Positions 43,195-51,349 of a DNA stretch of 52,498 nt are shown here, piece after piece (the stretch's first letter is position 1; the number at the start of each line of letters is the position of its first letter). Source of the DNA: Acidobacteria bacterium UBA2990 (GTDB taxonomy: Bacteria > Acidobacteriota > Vicinamibacteria > Vicinamibacterales > UBA8438); assembly GCA_002347025.1 (NCBI GenBank), contig DEAE01000016.1, positions 185,263-237,760 on the forward strand, written 5' to 3'. The notes under the pieces were generated by a model. That model was not told the DNA's origin, did not search any database, and worked only from the letters and a program-made list of their open reading frames with translations. Both the position numbers and the translations under genes were made by a program.

Positions 43195-43841
43195 CAGTCT
43201 AGGAACGTCCCCCAAAACGCTGTCCGAGGTTTAAACAAACAAAAGATTAACAAGGGAGTAGCTCAACCACTCCCACAAAACGGGAAATCGCCGAACACAC
43301 CTCCCACAATCACCCACCGTGACAAGATGACTACTATCACTTTCGAATAACAGACGATGCTTAGCCTCTACTGCACGCCTCCGGTGAATCGCTCTACCAG
43401 CGCACCCCCCACCCGCACCGACCGCTTGCTATGTATCACGTAACCGTTACCCAACTAAATGTCAGCGCGGCCACTCAATTCATCTAGCCTCCAGTCTCCT
43501 TAAACGCTTCGGAAGGGAAAGCCCTGCCCTTATCATCCTTGCAAGGTCCTCGACTGTAGTCTCACCTATCGTCCTAGTCAGCGAACAGGCGACAGAGGCC
43601 AGCAACCCTCCACAATTGCCCAACTGGAGCCCTGAATGAAGGAATTCTCAAATCAGAATCGGCGAAACCTAACGACCAACTGGACCCTTTATAGTCGATA
43701 ACTTGAGCCAAGGGACAGTAAACCGACGGACTTACCCTCATCAGAACCAAAATCGTGTGCAGTCTCTCGTCCTGTTTCACTCTGTGTTTGTGGTACGCTT
43801 CTGCACAAGGATCCGCGCTACGATTGGGCGCGACGAGGCTA
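43195..43841. other. 647-bp divergent intergenic region
   Basis: Between the CoA transferase (minus) and the HAMP-pair operon (plus). No gene, tRNA or repeat is recognised. The last 90 bases can be read in frame with the downstream gene but give no credible signal peptide, so the start is placed at 43842. It should contain promoters for both sides; I could not pick convincing boxes. Confidence 0.45.
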
Positions 43842-44810
43842 ATGACACCTTTGCGCCTTCTAGCTCTGACAGCCGCCTGTCACATCATGTCGACCACGGC
43901 TGTCGCCCAACCTGCATCCGGGGAAGCGAGAGGACTAGCTGACCTGTCCTTGCGCTTGAACTCAGTCCGGGCTGAAGTGGAGTTCATTCGTCGAGAAATG
44001 GGCCGACCGGAGTACCCTCACTTTGAGATAAGGCTATCCGGAGCAACGCCCCGTGCGACTCTATCTCAAGCTCTCACGCTATTTCGCAAAATCGATCGGC
44101 TTAGTCTCGAATTAGCACGTCGACGTGCTGTTATATCCCCTACGGTGCCAAATCCAGCCGACTTCAGCCACAGCACTGCCCTAATCGAAAGGGTCCTCGA
44201 ACGTATCGAAGCCGTCAAGGTTGCGCTGAATATCAACGAAGTCGCTCCTCAGCCCCCCCCCAGTACCCCCAGCGTGTCAGCTGCCGAAGCTCTTCAATCG
44301 ATGCTAGCGACTAGCCGGCAGGTGGATCTGCTTCTCGACCGGCGATTTTCATCTAGTGATGTGTTTCAGCAGGTGACCTTGGCCATCAACTACACAGCAT
44401 GGCTTCTGCAACAATTTTCAGAGTCAGAACAGATTCCAGAAACCCCAGAATTCGAGAGATTCAAGAGGCCGACCGACGTCTACCTCAGGTTACTGACCTG
44501 TTTCGGGCTTCTAAGCGACGTCGCCGAGATGTCCACATTATCAACCCTCAATTTACAGGACCCCAGAGAGGGAACGGTCGATAGCACTTCTGGTCAATCT
44601 TACGATCTTGCCTCGCTGCTTGCCTCGGAATTGGCCTACCTTCACTCCCGCACCACTGGTGGCAACTCTTCCATCGAGGCTTACTATCCTGGCCACAAAT
44701 TACCGTCTGAAACCTACCAACGGGTTGGTGTCCTCGAAAGCCAGTTAACCCAGCTGCTAGCCCTAGTCGCCACCTCACCCGATTGGCTAGCTCCCTCAAT
44801 GCCACAATGA
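43842..44810 (+). CDS. exported helical protein of unknown function, partner of the HAMP protein
   Basis: I do not recognise this 322-residue product. It has a signal peptide (MTPLRLLALTAACHIMSTTA, cleavage near VAQ), then an almost wholly helical body: a charged first half with ADLSLRLNSVRAEVEFIRRE and LFRKIDRLSLELARRRAV, a Pro-rich break (QPPPSTPS) near residue 150, and a second helical half (SAAEALQSMLATSRQVDLLL, SYDLASLLASELAYLHSR). The ATG at 43842 follows GAGG; the longer reading is less likely. Its TGA overlaps the ATG of the next gene (ATGA at 44807-44810), so the two are translationally coupled. It may be a periplasmic ligand-binding or adaptor partner of that membrane protein; this is inference from coupling only. 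Confidence 0.7.
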   Translation: MTPLRLLALTAACHIMSTTAVAQPASGEARGLADLSLRLNSVRAEVEFIRREMGRPEYPHFEIRLSGATPRATLSQALTLFRKIDRLSLELARRRAVISPTVPNPADFSHSTALIERVLERIEAVKVALNINEVAPQPPPSTPSVSAAEALQSMLATSRQVDLLLDRRFSSSDVFQQVTLAINYTAWLLQQFSESEQIPETPEFERFKRPTDVYLRLLTCFGLLSDVAEMSTLSTLNLQDPREGTVDSTSGQSYDLASLLASELAYLHSRTTGGNSSIEAYYPGHKLPSETYQRVGVLESQLTQLLALVATSPDWLAPSMPQ

Positions 44811-46483
44811 CTACAGTACCGGGACCAGACATTTCCTCCAAACCAGCCAGATCGACACCAAGAGGGGGTATCAGACGAAAGCTTCTGCGTTCACATCTAA
44901 CCATAGGCCTAATTGCGGTAACTGTCCTCGTTAGTGGATTTGGCACAAGCCTCTGGATCCGAAACAACACCCTACACACGCTGCAACAAGGACCAACAGC
45001 GGACGACTCGACACGTATCCTAGCCGGTGTTCAACAATCCGGGACTGCCCTGCAAGAGTGGATATTACTGGGAGACCCGGAGGCGAAGCGCAGACGTGCT
45101 GACACTTGGCTGAACGAAATAGACCCACTTCTTAAACAGCTGGTACAACGCGGCAAAACAAGGACCACCGCGGGCGACCAGAATCGCCTGACTGAATTAA
45201 CTGAGGTGCTCGGGGAGTTACGGACCTGGCAATGGGCAATCGAGGATGTCGCCCAAACGCCAGGAAATCAGCCGGCGCGAGTCTCCTACCTCCAAGTCGT
45301 GCAACCGGTAATCGATCTAGTAACCGGGGGAAGTGCCGCCATGCTGAGGCTAGGCGCGTCAGCACCAGACGGAGACCGCGCATCACTGGGCCTGCTCTCG
45401 GACCTCCGTCACGTTCTGACCGAAACCGAAACAGCTCTCCAAATTTTTCTCGACACGGGCAACACAAACGACGAGCAGCGATACCGAACCTACCTAGACC
45501 AAGCACTCTCCATAATGGCCGCGATCCGAGATCGCCAATCGACGCTGACGACTGACCAGCAGGACCTACTCGAGTGGCTAGATGCCGAACTATTGGCGTT
45601 TCCTAGTTTGGTCGACACGGTTATCAGCGAACGTCGAGAGCCCCGTGCAAACCTGGCCCGTCACTGGCTAGCGAATGAGTTGCGGCCACGCGAGCAACTT
45701 ACCACTGCACTTTTGGAGTCTATTTCAACTGACCAAACCGCACTCATGCAGCACGAAGTCACGCGTGTTATGTCGCTCCATAATGCCATCATGGCCTTCT
45801 CGTTACTGCTTCTGGTAGCCACAATATGTACAATCTGGATCGTCTCCAAACAAACAGCAGACCAATTGACCCGCCCTATCGCTGCTCTGGCCACTGCAAC
45901 GAATGAGTTAGCAGACGGACAACTGACCCACGACCTACCGGTAACATCGAGTGACGAACTCGGTGCCCTGACTCAATCATTTAACACTATGCGAGCTGCG
46001 CTAGACACAACTACTGATGAACCCGGATTCTCACCTGAGCGAGAAAGTTACCTCGACCGACCGAGACGCCACCCATCAACAGTAACAGCGGTCGACTCAG
46101 CGCCCAAACATTCAGCTTCCCAAGACCATACAGATAACAAGGAATTAGGCATACTTGATTGGCAGCGAGCGCTCGATTCGGTCAATGGCGACAGGGAAAA
46201 ACTAAAACAGACAATCGACAGATATCTCAAGATCTGCCCCCAACTCCGGGAGGATTTACGAACTGCGATCGCAGAAGGAAATGCTGCGGTAGTCCGCCAT
46301 GCTGCACAAGCCATACGAAGCAGCCTGGACTGTTTTGGAGTCGCTCGGGCTGCCGCGCTCGCTTATCGTCTAGAAGAGGCCGGCAGGCGCGGCTGGCTAG
46401 AAAGCGCAGCAGAACAGTGCATAGTGCTTGAAGAAGAACTCGACTCTATTGAACCAGAGCTTCAAGCGTTTTTGGCCTCCTAA
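44807..46483 (+). CDS. membrane HAMP protein with C-terminal degenerate HPt domain
   Basis: The 558-residue protein has one transmembrane helix near residues 32-50 (TIGLIAVTVLVSGFGTSLWI), a helical periplasmic sensor region of about 280 residues, a second helix (IMAFSLLLLVATICTIWIV), a HAMP domain (QLTRPIAALATATNELADGQ, SSDELGALTQSFNTMRAAL), a disordered linker, and a C-terminal four-helix HPt-like domain (WQRALDSVNGDREKLKQTID, VVRHAAQAIRSSLDCFG). At the phospho-His position of the HPt consensus (AAHxLKGSS) the residue is Gln501 (AAQAIRSS), so classical phosphotransfer is unlikely. There is no kinase, cyclase or methyl-accepting domain. It is coupled to the preceding exported protein gene by an ATGA overlap. 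It may act as a phosphorylation-independent docking receptor. Confidence 0.78.
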   Translation: MTTVPGPDISSKPARSTPRGGIRRKLLRSHLTIGLIAVTVLVSGFGTSLWIRNNTLHTLQQGPTADDSTRILAGVQQSGTALQEWILLGDPEAKRRRADTWLNEIDPLLKQLVQRGKTRTTAGDQNRLTELTEVLGELRTWQWAIEDVAQTPGNQPARVSYLQVVQPVIDLVTGGSAAMLRLGASAPDGDRASLGLLSDLRHVLTETETALQIFLDTGNTNDEQRYRTYLDQALSIMAAIRDRQSTLTTDQQDLLEWLDAELLAFPSLVDTVISERREPRANLARHWLANELRPREQLTTALLESISTDQTALMQHEVTRVMSLHNAIMAFSLLLLVATICTIWIVSKQTADQLTRPIAALATATNELADGQLTHDLPVTSSDELGALTQSFNTMRAALDTTTDEPGFSPERESYLDRPRRHPSTVTAVDSAPKHSASQDHTDNKELGILDWQRALDSVNGDREKLKQTIDRYLKICPQLREDLRTAIAEGNAAVVRHAAQAIRSSLDCFGVARAAALAYRLEEAGRRGWLESAAEQCIVLEEELDSIEPELQAFLAS

Positions 46484-46696
46484 GGCCTGTCCCCTCCACC
46501 TGAAAAGGCAATTTTTCCGGAAGTTATCAGTTGAATTTTCAGCACGACATTATCTGGCGTGACCAACGGGCGAGCATTGACAATGCACAGCGTAACATTT
46601 TCGGGAGTTTCTTTTTCTAGTCAATTTTTACCTAGTACTATTGGTTGATGATGCCGACACCTGTCTGGAGAAGTCGACACTGTTGGAGTTGTAGGC

Positions 46697-48580
46697 ATGC
46701 GTAATCGCTACGTGTTGTTGGCCGACGCAGTAGTTATCAGCTGTGCTGCTCTTGGTGCCTTCGTCATTTATTTCGGGTGGCTGTTTTTTCAGTTCCGCCC
46801 AGAATTTCTTCCGTTCTTGGCTGTGGCCCTTCTGGTCAAGCTGGTCGTCTTCTATTGGTGTGGTTTGTATCGTCGCTATTGGCGATATGCAAGTATTTCG
46901 GACCTCCTTCTCGTCGCGTTGGCTTGGGGTGCTGGCGCTGTTGCCATGTCACTCTTGGTCGCTGTGGCCTTGTGGGTCGGGTGGATACAAGAGTTTTCAC
47001 GAGCAACTCTGGTTATCGACAGCCTCCTGACGCTACTGGCCGTTGGCGCTATACGATTGTCTATCCGTGTTTTCTATGACCCCGGAGTCAAGACGCAACC
47101 ACGATGGCCGTTTAGCCAAGGAGAAGAGACAGCGAGGAAACGCGTTCTGGTGGTTGGGGCTGGCGACGCGGGCATGATTGTCGTCCGAGAAATGCAGCGG
47201 AACCCGCAACTCAGAATGGACGCCGTAGCCTTTCTCGACGACGACCCGGAGAAGCTCGGAAAGCGTATCTACGAGGTTCCTGTCCTTGGAAACACCGGCT
47301 CCTTGAAACAGGTAGCGCGAAATCAAAGCATCGAAGGGGTGATTATTTCTATGCCGACGGCTCCTGGGGCGTCGGTACGTGAGGTCGTGGAAACCTGCCA
47401 CAATCTTGGGCTGCGGTCGCAAACGATGCCAGGTGTCTTCGAATTGCTGGACGGCAAAGTGAGCTTAAGCCAGCTGCGGCGTGTAGAGATAACTGACTTA
47501 CTACGGCGAAGCCAGGTGGCGACCAGCGTAATGTCCAGCCGCTACGTGACCAACCAAACAGTGCTTGTTACGGGCGCTGGCGGGTCGATCGGATCCGAGC
47601 TTTGTCGGCAGGTGGCGTTCTCGCGGCCTGCCAAACTTGTCATGCTCGGCCACGGAGAGAATAGCCTTTTCAAGGCACACGCCAACCTAACCAAAACTTT
47701 TCCTGATGTTCCGATCCATGTCGCTATTGCTGACATTAGAAACCAAGCACGGATCGAACAGATCTTCCGGAAGTTTGACCCGAAAATTGTATTTCACGCG
47801 GCGGCTCACAAACATGTGCACCTCATGGAAGAAAATTTTCAGGAAGCGATCTCGAACAACGTAGGCGGTACTGGAATCCTAGTCGAGACGTCACTGAAAG
47901 CTAACACGGAACGATTTGTTGCGATTTCGACCGATAAAGCAGTTTCACCGAATGGTTTCATGGGTGTGTCGAAGCGGATTGCCAGCCACATCGTGCGTGA
48001 TGCTGGACGGCAGTCGGGTCGGCTTTACACGGTGGTTCGGTTCGGCAATGTTCTCGGGAGCCGCGGCAGTGTGGTGCCCTTCTTCAAGGAGCAGATTGCT
48101 CGCGGTGGGCCCGTAACTATCACCCACCCTAAGATGAAGCGCTATTTTATGACGATCGCTGAAGCGGTTCATCTCGTGATGGAAGCAGGAGGTATAAGCA
48201 AGGGAGGAGAACTGTTTGTCCTCAATATGGGGGAACCAATTCGAATTGTGGACTTGGTGGAGGACTTGATTCGTCTCTCCGGGCTCAGGAAAGACCAGAT
48301 TCCAATAGTCGTCACAGGAGTCCGACCGGGAGAGAAGCTTGAGGAATCACTTTGGGAGAGTGGTGCTGAGGTTCAGGTGACGGCCAACCCAGACATCCTG
48401 AAGGTAACGGAACCTGAGATGCCAGTTGATGCCTTTCTGGAGGCCAAAGAAGCACTACAGCAGGCTGCGCAGAAAGGAGACCGCCTCCGAGTCGAGTCAA
48501 TACTATGCGATCTGGTTCCAACGTTCACACCGTCGTTCAATGATCCCCTCTCCGGGGACGACCAAGCGGCGGAGGCTTGA
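46697..48580 (+). CDS. UDP-sugar 4,6-dehydratase, WbpM/PglF/CapD family
   Basis: The 627-residue membrane protein has four N-terminal transmembrane helices (residues 5-125), a first Rossmann module (RVLVVGAGDAGMIVVRE, about 149) and a second one (TVLVTGAGGSIGSELCRQ, about 288) carrying the dehydratase site: Thr412-Asp413-Lys414 in STDKAVSPNG, then Met422 and Lys426 in FMGVSKR, where Met replaces the usual SDR Tyr as in this family. WbpM-type enzymes convert UDP-GlcNAc to the 4-keto-6-deoxy sugar for O-antigen or capsule. Downstream WbpV- and WbpL-like genes support UDP-QuiNAc or a relative as product. ATG 46697 has GGAG upstream. Base composition is T/G-rich, unlike the upstream genes. Confidence 0.9.
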   Translation: MRNRYVLLADAVVISCAALGAFVIYFGWLFFQFRPEFLPFLAVALLVKLVVFYWCGLYRRYWRYASISDLLLVALAWGAGAVAMSLLVAVALWVGWIQEFSRATLVIDSLLTLLAVGAIRLSIRVFYDPGVKTQPRWPFSQGEETARKRVLVVGAGDAGMIVVREMQRNPQLRMDAVAFLDDDPEKLGKRIYEVPVLGNTGSLKQVARNQSIEGVIISMPTAPGASVREVVETCHNLGLRSQTMPGVFELLDGKVSLSQLRRVEITDLLRRSQVATSVMSSRYVTNQTVLVTGAGGSIGSELCRQVAFSRPAKLVMLGHGENSLFKAHANLTKTFPDVPIHVAIADIRNQARIEQIFRKFDPKIVFHAAAHKHVHLMEENFQEAISNNVGGTGILVETSLKANTERFVAISTDKAVSPNGFMGVSKRIASHIVRDAGRQSGRLYTVVRFGNVLGSRGSVVPFFKEQIARGGPVTITHPKMKRYFMTIAEAVHLVMEAGGISKGGELFVLNMGEPIRIVDLVEDLIRLSGLRKDQIPIVVTGVRPGEKLEESLWESGAEVQVTANPDILKVTEPEMPVDAFLEAKEALQQAAQKGDRLRVESILCDLVPTFTPSFNDPLSGDDQAAEA

Positions 48581-49233
48581 AAAAGCAACCTACGGGTATC
48601 CTGACAATCACCGTCACGTCTGTATCCCGGCGAATTGCCATTTTCTTATTTAGTGGACTAGGTTGTCTACGACTTGTGGAGTCCTTCAAGTACTGCCGAT
48701 AGTGATGACCGATCTTGTAGTCGCTGAAATCGTATATGTCTTGAAAACGCCGGTCGATCCAAGCATAACCGCCCTAGGCCCTAAACGGAGTCAGGTTGTG
48801 ATTGTCACTTAACCGCAAGTGCGGTTCATGGGACCTACTGAAACAGTCCGGTATCCGAGTGACCATTCTTGGGAACTGAATGGCGTTTCCGTGGACGGGT
48901 GGCACGAGACGACCGACATCCAGGTATTCTGGTTGCTGTGGCCTGCGGTCGAGTGAATGCGCAGAGGATGCGTAGTTTTATCGATAGTTAATCCACGACT
49001 GGATCTCCAAGGTCTACGTCTAAGCGACCTATGGTTGTCGCACGGTATAACCGCTCAGAGTGCAGGTAATTGAGATATTTTCTGTTACTCGTTTACTAGG
49101 GTGTTCTGACTGGGGGTTGTTGGGATAGCTGAGTCGAAGGAGACTCCGCTAGATCTGTATCTACAACTGAACTGGTGAGCGGGGATAGGTGTTTGGGTCA
49201 GAAAAACAGCATACTTATTAAAATGGTGGGCTT
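48581..49233. other. 653-bp gap inside the polysaccharide gene run
   Basis: No gene is supported between the dehydratase and the reductase genes. It holds a hairpin AACCGC-AAGT-GCGGTT at 48811-48826 and a short open stretch of 49 codons (48663-48812) that I could not identify. The base composition is G-rich on the + strand like the flanking genes. It could be the trace of a deleted gene or a regulatory region. Confidence 0.45.
48811..48826. repeat. short perfect hairpin AACCGC/GCGGTT
   Basis: Six-base perfect arms around a four-base loop (AAGT), 230 bp after the dehydratase gene. No T-run follows, so a Rho-independent terminator is doubtful. Could be a regulatory stem or relic of a structured RNA. 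Confidence 0.35.
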
Positions 49234-50196
49234 GTGATTCTGGTTACCGGAGCAACAGGGTTTGTTGGTGGTGCCGTAGTGGCTCGCGCTGCAAGAGAAC
49301 CGACCCTCCGTTTAAGGGTAGCGGTCCGGAGGAAGTCTGACTCGGTACCAGACGGTGTCGATACAACTCTGGTTGGGGCTCTCTCTCCAGACACAGACTG
49401 GTCTCTAGCGCTCTCAGGCGTGGAGGTGATCGTGCATGCAGCGGCTCGCGTACATGTGATGCATGACGCAGCGGTCGATCCTTTGAGGGCATTCCGCCGC
49501 GCGAACGTAGACGGCACGCTGAAACTTGCTCGCCAAGCAGCTAAAGCTGGGGTCCGTAGGTTCGTGTTTATCAGTTCAATTAAGGTTCATGGTGAGCACA
49601 CTCTACCCGGTCAGCCGTTCACACCTTGGGATGTGCCAGCTCCGGTTGACCCCTACGGGATCTCGAAGCTTGAAGCAGAGAAGGGCCTTCAGGACGTGGC
49701 AAATGAGACGGGGTTGGAGGTTGTTGTTATCCGTCCGGTCTTGGTCTATGGACCTGGTGTCAAAGCGAATTTTCGGTCCCTGATGTGGTGGCTTTATAAA
49801 GGTGTTCCATTGCCTCTTGGGAAACTCAGTAACAAGCGAAGCTTTGTGGCTCTCGACAATTTGGCCGATCTCATTCTAACTTGTGTCTGGCACCCTGCTG
49901 CCGTAACCGAGACATTCTTGGTCAGTGATGGGGAAGACCTTCCGATGACGGAGCTATTGCAGCGAGTAGCCGTGGCTCTAGGAAGACGTCCGCTTCTTGT
50001 TCCTGTGCCACGGTCGATGCTGTTATTGGCGGCGCATCTTCTGGGACAGGTGGATGTCGCTCAGCGGCTCTGCAATCCTCTCCAAGTGGATATCAGTAGG
50101 ACACGAAAATTATTAGGATGGACACCACCGGTTGGTGTGGATGAGGCATTGAGGCGGACAGTCGAGCATTTCTTGTCATCTCTGCCTACGCTATGA
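49234..50196 (+). CDS. NAD-dependent epimerase/4-ketoreductase, WbpV-like
   Basis: A 320-residue extended SDR enzyme with the cofactor motif VTGATGFVGGAVV (residues 4-16), VIVHAAARVHVM, FVFISSIKVHGE, and the catalytic Tyr/Lys in PYGISKLEAEK. C-terminal features (VALDNLADLILTC, LLGWTPPVGVDEALRRT) fit the WbpV/WreQ type that reduces UDP-4-keto-6-deoxy-GlcNAc to UDP-QuiNAc. It would act in the cytoplasm on the WbpM product. It starts with GTG 49234 and its TGA overlaps the ATG of the glycosyltransferase gene (ATGA at 50193-50196), so the two are coupled. A generic UDP-sugar 4-epimerase role cannot be excluded. Confidence 0.82.
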   Translation: MILVTGATGFVGGAVVARAAREPTLRLRVAVRRKSDSVPDGVDTTLVGALSPDTDWSLALSGVEVIVHAAARVHVMHDAAVDPLRAFRRANVDGTLKLARQAAKAGVRRFVFISSIKVHGEHTLPGQPFTPWDVPAPVDPYGISKLEAEKGLQDVANETGLEVVVIRPVLVYGPGVKANFRSLMWWLYKGVPLPLGKLSNKRSFVALDNLADLILTCVWHPAAVTETFLVSDGEDLPMTELLQRVAVALGRRPLLVPVPRSMLLLAAHLLGQVDVAQRLCNPLQVDISRTRKLLGWTPPVGVDEALRRTVEHFLSSLPTL

Positions 50197-51224
50197 CTCT
50201 CTGGTGGTGGTTTCCGATGGTTCTGGCTGCTTCAGCCTTTATGACTGGGGCGCTTCGTCGCTACGCATTGGCATATGGGCTGATGGATTTTCCTATTGAC
50301 CGCAGTTCTCATTCGCAACCTACCCCTCGTGGTGGGGGGGCAGCGATTGCTGTCGCTTTTCTTGTAACAGTGGCGGCCCTAGCGCTATTTGACAGAGTTC
50401 CTTCTGACGTTGCTGGTGCTATTCTCGGTCCTGGCACTGTGGCAGCTCTTGTCGGGTTTCTCGATGACCACAAGTCTCTAACCAGTCGTTGGCGTTTGTT
50501 GTCTCATTTTGTTGCTGCGACTGGAGCATTGAGCTGTCTCGGCGGGCTGCCGCCAATAGAAGCCGTTGGCGTGTCATTCGATTTGGGCTGGTTGGGCGAC
50601 GCACTTGCTGTGATCTATTTAGTGTGGCTCTTGAATCTCTACAATTTCATGGATGGAATTGACGGAGTTGCCGGCCTTGAGGCGATGACGGTGTGCTGCG
50701 GAGCCTCCGTTTTGCTCATGCTGCATACCCCCCCCGTTGGCGAAGAATGGATCCTACCCGGCTTGCTGGCGATGTCAGCTTTTGGTTTTCTCATATGGAA
50801 TTGGCCGCCGGCCAGAATTTTTATGGGTGATTCTGGAAGTGGATTTCTAGGATTGGCGATGGGAATCTTGTCAATCCAGGCTGCGTGGCTTGGCTCGGAA
50901 TTGTGGTGGAGTTGGGTGGTCCTGCTCGGAGTGTTTGTGGTCGATGCTACGACGACCTTATTGTGTCGACTATGGCGAGGGGAACGACCTGACACGGCTC
51001 ATCATGACCACGCATACCAGCACGCGGCCCGTTGTTTAGGCGCTCATCTGCCTGTCACTATTACCGTTGGCGCCATTAACGTGGTCTGGTTGCTGCCGTT
51101 GGCATGGCTTGTAGCGACAGGCAGACTCGACGGTCTTCTCGGAGTGTTGATCGCCTATTTACCGTTGGTATTGCTTGCGGTTCGCTTTAAGGCCGGCCTT
51201 CCCCAAACTGCTCGGTATCTTTAA
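50193..51224 (+). CDS. polyprenyl-phosphate sugar-1-phosphate transferase, WbpL/WecA family
   Basis: The 343-residue integral membrane protein belongs to the MraY/WecA family. Family motifs are present in order: SHSQPTPRGGGAAI, VGFLDDHKSLTSRWRLLSHF with the paired Asp, LLNLYNFMDGIDGVAGLEAM, WNWPPARIFMGDSGSGFLG, and the cytoplasmic His motif AHHDHAYQHAA. Such enzymes start O-antigen or capsule synthesis by moving HexNAc-1-phosphate to undecaprenyl phosphate. Coupled by a 4-bp overlap to the WbpV-like gene, and with a WbpM-like gene upstream, it resembles the WbpM-WbpV-WbpL group that makes QuiNAc-linked lipid; the sugar specificity is inferred. Confidence 0.88.
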   Translation: MTLWWWFPMVLAASAFMTGALRRYALAYGLMDFPIDRSSHSQPTPRGGGAAIAVAFLVTVAALALFDRVPSDVAGAILGPGTVAALVGFLDDHKSLTSRWRLLSHFVAATGALSCLGGLPPIEAVGVSFDLGWLGDALAVIYLVWLLNLYNFMDGIDGVAGLEAMTVCCGASVLLMLHTPPVGEEWILPGLLAMSAFGFLIWNWPPARIFMGDSGSGFLGLAMGILSIQAAWLGSELWWSWVVLLGVFVVDATTTLLCRLWRGERPDTAHHDHAYQHAARCLGAHLPVTITVGAINVVWLLPLAWLVATGRLDGLLGVLIAYLPLVLLAVRFKAGLPQTARYL

Positions 51225-51349
51225 TTTGGTGGCCGGCGACGCTGAACCCAGACTATCGACTGCCTGTCAGCACGCGTCGTGCTGCGTGGCTGGACTACGG
51301 CCTCAGATGGCCGCTGTGCGCGGAATGTTCCACGAACCTTGGAGCATTA

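Noticed and set aside
46577..46582. TTGACA box upstream of the WbpM-like gene
   Set aside because: No acceptable -10 box is found at 16-18 bases; a single hexamer is not enough.
46484..46696. Possible replication origin sequence
   Set aside because: Composition flips here, but no DnaA-box cluster and no dnaA/dnaN/gidA neighbours; kept only as a composition finding.
48663..48812. 49-codon open stretch with a TTG start in the polysaccharide gap
   Set aside because: No ribosome site, no recognisable protein features, and its end overlaps a hairpin; probably chance.
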